Assembly: GCA_016868955.1 (NCBI GenBank)
Contig: VGFF01000023.1
Span: forward strand, 1-21,472
Source: Armatimonadota bacterium
GTDB lineage: Bacteria > Sysuimicrobiota > Sysuimicrobiia > Sysuimicrobiales > VGFF01
DNA: 21,472 nt
Direction of reading: 5' to 3'
Translations under genes and position numbers: made by a program
In this document: positions 16,659 through 21,472 of the stretch, one piece after another
How positions within the stretch are numbered: position 1 is the stretch's first letter
Layout of the letters: every line of letters begins with the position of its first letter
Notes under the pieces: generated by a model
What the model was told of the DNA's origin: nothing
Seen by the model: only the letters and a program-made list of their open reading frames with translations
Database searches by the model: none

Positions 16659-18767
16659 ATGGCGCAGGAGCCTCCGCAGGCCGCCCGCCTCGAGATCACC
16701 GACGCGCAGCTCGGCGATACGGCCGAGGTTAGGACGCGGCGGCTCGCCGGATGGCCGCGCGGTTTCGCGCGCGGCATCGGCGTCGCGATGTCGGTATTCC
16801 ACATCGTCGTGCTCGGCTTCTACTCGACGGATCCGCAGAAGCTGTACGCGATGCACCTGCTGTTCGCGTCCGCCCTCGTGTTCCTGCTCATCCCCGCGCG
16901 GGACGCCAGCCGCGGAAAGCCGACGCCGTGGGACTGGACGTTGATGGCCGCCAGCGCCGCGGTCGTCGTCTATCAGCTCCTGTACTTCCGTGAGGTCACC
17001 GGGCGCGCTGGCGTCGCGCCGAACGCCTACGACGTCGCCGCCGGCGTCGCCGTGCTCGTCGTCATCGTCGAGATGGTGCGGCGCGTCACCGGGTGGGCGA
17101 TGCCGATCCTCGGCGCCGTCTTCCTCGCGTACGCGTTCGCCGGCCCCTGGATGCCGGGCATGTTCCAGCACCGCGGCTTCGACTTCGCGGCGACCATCTC
17201 GTTCCTGTTCAGCGACAACGGCATCTATGGCGTGGCGATCGCGGCCTCGGCCCGATACGTCTTCTTGTTCATCGTCTTCGGGGCGTTTCTCGAGGTGTCG
17301 GGCATCGGTCGTTTCATCGTGAACCTCGGGCTCGCCGTGGCCGGACATCTGCGTGGCGGACCGGCCAAGGTGTCGATCATCACGAGCGCGCTCTTCGGCA
17401 CCGCGAACGGATCCTCGGCCGCGAACGTCATGGTCGATGGCGTCATCAACGTTCCACTGATGAAGTCCGTGGGATTCAAGCCAACCGTCGCCGGCGCGAT
17501 CGAAGCGATGAACTCCACCGGCGGCCAGATCGTGCCGCCGGTCATGGGCGCGGCGGCGTTCATCATGGCCGACATCATCGGGATGCCGTACTCCCAGATC
17601 GCCGTTTCCGCGATCATCCCGGCGTTCCTCTACTACATCTCCGCGTACTGGATGATCGACTTCTACGCCGCCCGCCATCGATTGTCGGGGCTGCCGCGGG
17701 ACCGGCTGCCGATCTTGGTCACGATCTTGTCGCGCCAGGGGTACCTCGTCGTACCGCTGGCGCTGATGCTGCTGCTCGTCATGGCGTTCGACTTCTCGCC
17801 GTTTCGCGCCGCGCTGTGGGCGATGGGCGCCACCGTCCTGGCGTCGTGGCGCAGTCCGGACGGCAGTCTCGCCCACCCGTGGCTCCTGGTCGCCGTCGGC
17901 GCCTATGCCTTGGCGTCGGCCGCGGGCCTGCCCGTGTTGGGGTCACTGGCGGCGGGCGCCGCCGTCGGCGCCGGCGTTTACGCGGCGCGACCCGCGGCCC
18001 GCCCGGGGTTCGATCGGGCGCTGGACGCGCTCTACGACGGCGCCTGGCGGTCCGTGGAGATCGCCGGCACGACGGCCGCCGCCGGCGTCATCGTCGGCGT
18101 CCTGTCCTTGACCGGCCTCGGCGAGAAGTTCTCGCTGGCGCTCGTCCACATCGCGCAGGGCAACGTCGTCACGCTCCTCGTCGCGGCGATGCTGATCGCG
18201 CTCGTGCTCGGCACGGGTCTGCCGACGACCGCCGACTACGCGATCATGGCCAGCACGCTGGCGCCGGCGATCTTGCAGCTCGGCGTTTCGCCGCTGGCGG
18301 GTCACATGTTCCTGTTCTACTTCGCGTGCCTGTCGGCGATCACGCCGCCGGTCGCGTTGGCCGCCTATGCCGCCGCGACCATCGCGCAAGCGCCGATCTG
18401 GAAGACGGGGTGGCAAGCCGTGCGGTTCGCGCTCGCGGGCTTCCTCGTGCCTTACATGTTCGTCTTCGGGCCGCCCCTGCTGATGCGCGGCGGCGCGGCC
18501 GAGATCGTCTTGGCCGTCGTGACGGCGACGATCGGGACGATGTGTCTCGCCGGCTTCGTCGTTGGGCACTTGCTCAAGCCGGCGACGTGGCCCGAGCGCG
18601 TCCTGTTGTTCGCCGCGTCGATCGCGTTGATCGACCCGCGCCTGCTGACCGACGTCGTCGGGTTCGCCTGCGTGGCGACCGTGCTGGCGCTGCAGCGCTG
18701 GCGGCGGTCTGCGCCGGTCTTGGCGGCGGCGGCCGCGATGCCGCCGGAATCGCCTTCGGCGTCGTGA
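16659..18767 (+). CDS. TRAP transporter fused permease (DctQM-like, TAXI-associated)
   Basis: A 702-residue, many-helix permease joining the small and large TRAP membrane subunits, the form normally paired with TAXI receptors. The DctM core motif runs from residue 247 (GTANGSSAANVMVDG, then IEAMNSTGGQIVPPVMGAAAFIMADIIG). The second half repeats the fold with GTGLPTTADYAIMASTLAPA and CLSAITPPVALAAYAAATIA. GAGGAG lies seven bases ahead of the ATG. Uptake would be driven by an ion gradient. The C-terminus (about 600-702) adds helices beyond the core, as in other fused permeases. Confidence 0.93.
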   Translation: MAQEPPQAARLEITDAQLGDTAEVRTRRLAGWPRGFARGIGVAMSVFHIVVLGFYSTDPQKLYAMHLLFASALVFLLIPARDASRGKPTPWDWTLMAASAAVVVYQLLYFREVTGRAGVAPNAYDVAAGVAVLVVIVEMVRRVTGWAMPILGAVFLAYAFAGPWMPGMFQHRGFDFAATISFLFSDNGIYGVAIAASARYVFLFIVFGAFLEVSGIGRFIVNLGLAVAGHLRGGPAKVSIITSALFGTANGSSAANVMVDGVINVPLMKSVGFKPTVAGAIEAMNSTGGQIVPPVMGAAAFIMADIIGMPYSQIAVSAIIPAFLYYISAYWMIDFYAARHRLSGLPRDRLPILVTILSRQGYLVVPLALMLLLVMAFDFSPFRAALWAMGATVLASWRSPDGSLAHPWLLVAVGAYALASAAGLPVLGSLAAGAAVGAGVYAARPAARPGFDRALDALYDGAWRSVEIAGTTAAAGVIVGVLSLTGLGEKFSLALVHIAQGNVVTLLVAAMLIALVLGTGLPTTADYAIMASTLAPAILQLGVSPLAGHMFLFYFACLSAITPPVALAAYAAATIAQAPIWKTGWQAVRFALAGFLVPYMFVFGPPLLMRGGAAEIVLAVVTATIGTMCLAGFVVGHLLKPATWPERVLLFAASIALIDPRLLTDVVGFACVATVLALQRWRRSAPVLAAAAAMPPESPSAS

Positions 18768-18802
18768 CCGTCGCGGTCGAGACCGTGCTGGAATCCAGGC
18801 GG

Positions 18803-18808
18803 TACAAT
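18803..18808 (+). promoter_or_regulatory. -10 element for a leaderless CoxD-like transcript
   Basis: TACAAT lies seven bases before the ATG at 18816, so the message would begin at that codon. The hexamer overlaps the earlier in-frame ATG at 18807. No clear -35 exists at 17 bases; a short palindrome GGTCGAGACC (18775-18784) sits about there and may be a regulator site. It gives the coxDEF-like genes a start independent of the TRAP genes. Confidence 0.45.
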
Positions 18809-18815
18809 GAAATTC

Positions 18816-19793
18816 ATGAGTGAAACCTTGCGCGCCGAGCGCCCGACGCTCGGCAATATCGACCAGATCCTCGGTGCCTTGTCCGAGGAAGGCTACATCG
18901 CCGGACGCGAGATCGCGACGAGCATCTTCCTGTCGATCGCCCTGCACAAGCCGCTGCTCATCGAGGGCGCGGCCGGCGTCGGCAAGACGGAGATCGCGAA
19001 GGTCATGTCCCGTTCGCTGAGCACGGATCTCATCCGGCTGCAGTGCTACGAGGGGCTCGACGTCAACACGGCGCTTTACGAGTGGAACTACCAGAAGCAG
19101 ATGCTCCGCATCCGCCTCGAGGAGCAGACGGATCACACGCTCGAGCAAAAGGAGAACGCGATCTTCTCGGATCAGTTCCTGCTCAAGCGGCCTCTGCTGG
19201 CGGCGATCACGCACCACAAGGCGCCGGTGCTGCTCATCGACGAGATCGACCGGGCCGACGAGGAGTTCGAAGCGTTCCTGCTCGAGGTCCTCAGCGACTG
19301 GCAGACCTCGATTCCCGAGATCGGCACAATCCGCGCCGAGCACGTGCCGTACGTCGTGCTCACCAGCAACCGCACCCGCGAGCTGTCGGATGCGTTGCGG
19401 CGCCGCTGCCTGTACCTGTGGGTCGACTATCCCGACTTCCGCAAGGAGATGGAGATCGTGCGCCGCAAGGTGCCGGCGGCCAGCGAGGACCTGGCGGAGC
19501 AGATCTGCGCGTTCATCGCGCTCGTCCGCAAGCTCGACCTGCACAAGGTGCCCGGCGTCGCCGAGACGCTGGACTGGAGCGCGGCGCTCGTGCACTTGCA
19601 CCGGCGCGCGCTCGATCGAGCGGCCATCGAGGACACGATCGGCGCGTTGTGCAAGCACCAGGACGACCAGCGACTGCTCCGCGGCCCCTGGCTGGAAGCG
19701 GCGCTGGCCGCGCTCGACGACGCCAAGCGCAACGGCGAAGGTTGGGATTCGGCGCTGGAGCGCATCACCCGTACGTTGAAGCCGCCGCACTAG
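18816..19793 (+). CDS. coxD: MoxR-type AAA+ ATPase (CoxD-like)
   Basis: AAA+ chaperone of the MoxR/CoxD branch, which works with a VWA partner to mature metalloenzymes such as molybdenum CO dehydrogenase. Counting from the upstream ATG (18807), Walker A is GAAGVGKT (54-61). Walker B is VLLIDEIDRAD, sensor 1 is VVLTSNRTRELSDALRRRC, and the family's IRLQCYEGLDVNTALYEWNYQKQ insert follows Walker A. The product is 325 residues from the ATG at 18816, or 328 from 18807. I prefer 18816 because a -10 hexamer overlaps the earlier ATG. The VWA gene follows after 22 bases, as in cox clusters. Confidence 0.9.
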   Translation: MSETLRAERPTLGNIDQILGALSEEGYIAGREIATSIFLSIALHKPLLIEGAAGVGKTEIAKVMSRSLSTDLIRLQCYEGLDVNTALYEWNYQKQMLRIRLEEQTDHTLEQKENAIFSDQFLLKRPLLAAITHHKAPVLLIDEIDRADEEFEAFLLEVLSDWQTSIPEIGTIRAEHVPYVVLTSNRTRELSDALRRRCLYLWVDYPDFRKEMEIVRRKVPAASEDLAEQICAFIALVRKLDLHKVPGVAETLDWSAALVHLHRRALDRAAIEDTIGALCKHQDDQRLLRGPWLEAALAALDDAKRNGEGWDSALERITRTLKPPH

Positions 19794-19815
19794 CGGGCGG
19801 GGCGGGTCTCTGATC

Positions 19816-20985
19816 ATGCGCCGAACCGACTTCGGCGATCTCACGCAAAACGTCACCGAATTCGGGCGACTCCTGCGGGCGCGCGGCGTGTTGTGCGGTC
19901 CGCGCGAGGTCCTGGACGCGCTGCGGGCACTGCGCGTGGTCGACTTCTACGATCCCGACCTCTTCCGCTACACCCTCCGGACGACCCTGTCGCACCGCGT
20001 CGAAGATCTCAAGATCTTCGACGCGGCCTACGGAGCGTACTGGGCGCCGCCGGCGCCGGCGCCGGAGCGCACGGACGAAGATGGCGGCGAGCGCCCGCAG
20101 GAAACCGAGGGGGACGCGCCCGCCGAGGCCGACGTCGCCGTCCAACAGTGGACGAACGCTGAGCAGCAACCGGAGGGTGAACAGGAGGTCCCCGGCTACA
20201 GCGAGCAAGAGGCCCTGAGCAACAAGGACTTCTCGACGTTCCAGGACGAGGACCTCGATCGCATTGCCGCGCTCGTCGTCGAGATCGCCAAACGCATCGC
20301 CACCCGACTATCGCGCTCGATGCGCCGCGCCAAGCGCAGCCATCGCATCGACATGCGCCGCACCATGCGGCTGCATCTCCGCTGGGGCGGGGACTTGCCC
20401 GAGCTGGCGTTCCGCAAGCGGCGTATCCGCAAGACGCGCGTCGTGCTGCTGTGCGACGTGTCGGGTTCGATGGACGTCTATAGCCGGTTCCTCATCCAGT
20501 TCGTCTACGCGCTGCAGGACGCGATCGGCCGAGTCGAGTCGTTCGTGTTCAGCACGTCGCTGACGCGCGTCACGCCGGCGCTGCGCACGCGGACGTTGCG
20601 GGCGGCGCTGGATCGGCTGGCGCGTACCGTGCCGAACTGGTCCGGCGGCACGAAGATCGGGCGCAGCTTCCGCGACTTCGTCGACCATCACGCCCACCTG
20701 CTCGACCCGCACACGGTCGTCATCGTCGTCAGCGACGGTTGGGACACGGGCGAAGCCGAGGTGCTCAGCGAGGCGATGCGCGAGATTCAAGAGCGCGTGG
20801 CCCGCGTCGTCTGGCTCAATCCGCTGCTCGGGAGCCCCGGCTATCAGCCGCTGACGCGCGGCATGCAAGCGGCGCTGCCGTACATCGACGTGTTCGCGTC
20901 CGCGCACAATCTCGACAGCCTCAAGGATCTCGAGAAAGTGCTCGTCGCCCAGGCGGCGAAGCTCGCGAGAGGCGGGAGGAGGTAG
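19816..20985 (+). CDS. coxE: VWA domain protein, CoxE family
   Basis: Partner of the CoxD-like ATPase. The 389 residues hold an N-terminal helical domain (1-75), an acidic Pro/Glu-rich linker (about 78-135), a basic stretch RLSRSMRRAKRSHRIDMRR (about 164-182), and a VWA domain from about 207. The MIDAS site is complete: DVSGSM (Asp214, Ser216, Ser218), a GGTKIG Thr and SDGWDTG. This arrangement is typical of CoxE, thought to insert or rearrange the metal-sulfur site in CO dehydrogenase. No signal peptide, so it should be cytoplasmic. The start of the XdhC-like gene is three bases after the stop, with its ribosome site inside the end of this gene. Confidence 0.92.
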   Translation: MRRTDFGDLTQNVTEFGRLLRARGVLCGPREVLDALRALRVVDFYDPDLFRYTLRTTLSHRVEDLKIFDAAYGAYWAPPAPAPERTDEDGGERPQETEGDAPAEADVAVQQWTNAEQQPEGEQEVPGYSEQEALSNKDFSTFQDEDLDRIAALVVEIAKRIATRLSRSMRRAKRSHRIDMRRTMRLHLRWGGDLPELAFRKRRIRKTRVVLLCDVSGSMDVYSRFLIQFVYALQDAIGRVESFVFSTSLTRVTPALRTRTLRAALDRLARTVPNWSGGTKIGRSFRDFVDHHAHLLDPHTVVIVVSDGWDTGEAEVLSEAMREIQERVARVVWLNPLLGSPGYQPLTRGMQAALPYIDVFASAHNLDSLKDLEKVLVAQAAKLARGGRR

Positions 20986-20988
20986 CTC

Positions 20989-21472
20989 GTGAAGGAGTTG
21001 CGCGACGTGTTGTCCGGCCTTCACGACGCGCGTGCGGCCGGCGAAGACGCGGCGGTCGCGACGATCGTCGGCGTTCGCGGTTCCACGTACCGCCGCGAGG
21101 GTGCGCGCTTCCTCGTCGGCGCGTCGGGTCGGACTGTCGGGTCACTGTCCGGCGGCTGCCTCGAAGGCGACGTGCAGATCGTCGCCGAGAAGGTTCTTGC
21201 GGACGGGCGGCCGCGTCTGCTTCACTACGACTTGACCGCGGATGAGGACGCGGTCTGGGGTCTGGGGCTGGGCTGCAACGGTGTCATCGACGTGTTCATC
21301 GAGAAGGCGGGGACGTTCGTACCTTCGCCGGAGGCGATCCTGGCGCGCGCGGTCGAGGGCGGCGAGCGGCTCGCCGTCGTCACCGCGACGGGCCCCGAAT
21401 CGCACGCGCTGTTCGGGCGACGGCTCGTCTGGACGGCCGGCGGCGCCGACGGGTCGCTGGGCAGCGCCGATC
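20989..21472 (+). CDS. xdhC: XdhC/CoxF family protein, cut by window end
   Basis: The first 161 residues are present; the C-terminal Rossmann domain lies beyond the window. The XdhC/CoxI N-terminal domain is clear: ATIVGVRGSTYRREGARFLV (24-43), GSLSGGCLE with Cys57 (51-59) and VWGLGLGCNG with Cys96 (89-98). These proteins bind molybdenum cofactor, protect it, and hand it to xanthine-dehydrogenase or CO-dehydrogenase type enzymes after sulfuration. The GTG has AGGAGG eight bases upstream. Following CoxD- and CoxE-like genes it corresponds to CoxF of the cox operon. Confidence 0.92.
   Translation, partial: MKELRDVLSGLHDARAAGEDAAVATIVGVRGSTYRREGARFLVGASGRTVGSLSGGCLEGDVQIVAEKVLADGRPRLLHYDLTADEDAVWGLGLGCNGVIDVFIEKAGTFVPSPEAILARAVEGGERLAVVTATGPESHALFGRRLVWTAGGADGSLGSAD

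Noticed and set aside
16347..19856. Two long minus-strand frames (509 and 637 residues) across the TRAP and coxD genes
   Set aside because: Charged, repetitive composition typical of antisense frames; the plus-strand genes have complete motifs.
20044..20066. Short GCCGGC repeat in coxE
   Set aside because: Encodes the Pro/Ala-rich linker of CoxE; ordinary low complexity in GC-rich coding DNA.

Overview
The window is a GC-rich bacterial chromosome segment with densely packed, mostly intact genes and frequent TTG/GTG starts. DUF881 and small-basic-protein (DUF1290) genes are found mainly in Bacillota, Actinobacteria and related Terrabacteria lineages. A UgtP/MGDG-synthase-like glycosyltransferase beside a lipid kinase, and several apparently leaderless genes, also fit a deep-branching, possibly uncultured, Terrabacteria-type lineage. 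No rRNA or other taxonomic marker is present, so this placement is an inference.

Left part (1-1913): secreted proteins of unknown function. One is intact (292-1077). A second is a distant relative broken by two single-base frameshifts (1112-1913). A short, probably also broken, signal-peptide-like reading frame lies at the left edge. Next comes a tight plus-strand run (1918-6037): DUF881 membrane protein, Sbp/DUF1290 membrane protein, gap, pgk and tpiA, most joined by 4-base overlaps or gaps under 20 bases. secG follows from its own likely promoter, then tRNA-Leu(GAG). A CaiB/BaiF CoA-transferase starts only 8 bases after the encoded CCA of the tRNA.

Middle part (7715-13300): a minus-strand EamA-type transporter; a plus-strand YkoP-like protein; and a four-gene minus-strand operon of YegS/DgkB-type lipid kinase, MGDG-synthase/UgtP-type glycosyltransferase, MFS transporter and polysaccharide deacetylase. 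Lipid kinase, glycolipid glycosyltransferase and MFS flippase candidate together resemble the glycolipid-anchor toolkit (DgkB/UgtP/LtaA) of Gram-positive bacteria. The operon is read as a candidate envelope-glycolipid pathway.

Right part (13349-21472): a minus-strand CoxG-like protein faces away from a plus-strand run of M3 oligopeptidase, TAXI-type solute-binding protein, fused TRAP permease, MoxR/CoxD-like AAA+ ATPase, CoxE-like VWA protein and a truncated XdhC/CoxF-like protein. CoxG and CoxDEF are maturation and accessory factors of CO-dehydrogenase/xanthine-dehydrogenase-type molybdenum hydroxylases. The catalytic subunits are not in the window and may lie beyond the right edge.

The most distinctive regulatory signal is a -10-like hexamer (TATACT, TAGGGT, TACAAT) 6-9 bases before the start codon of four transcription units. 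This suggests habitual leaderless transcription.
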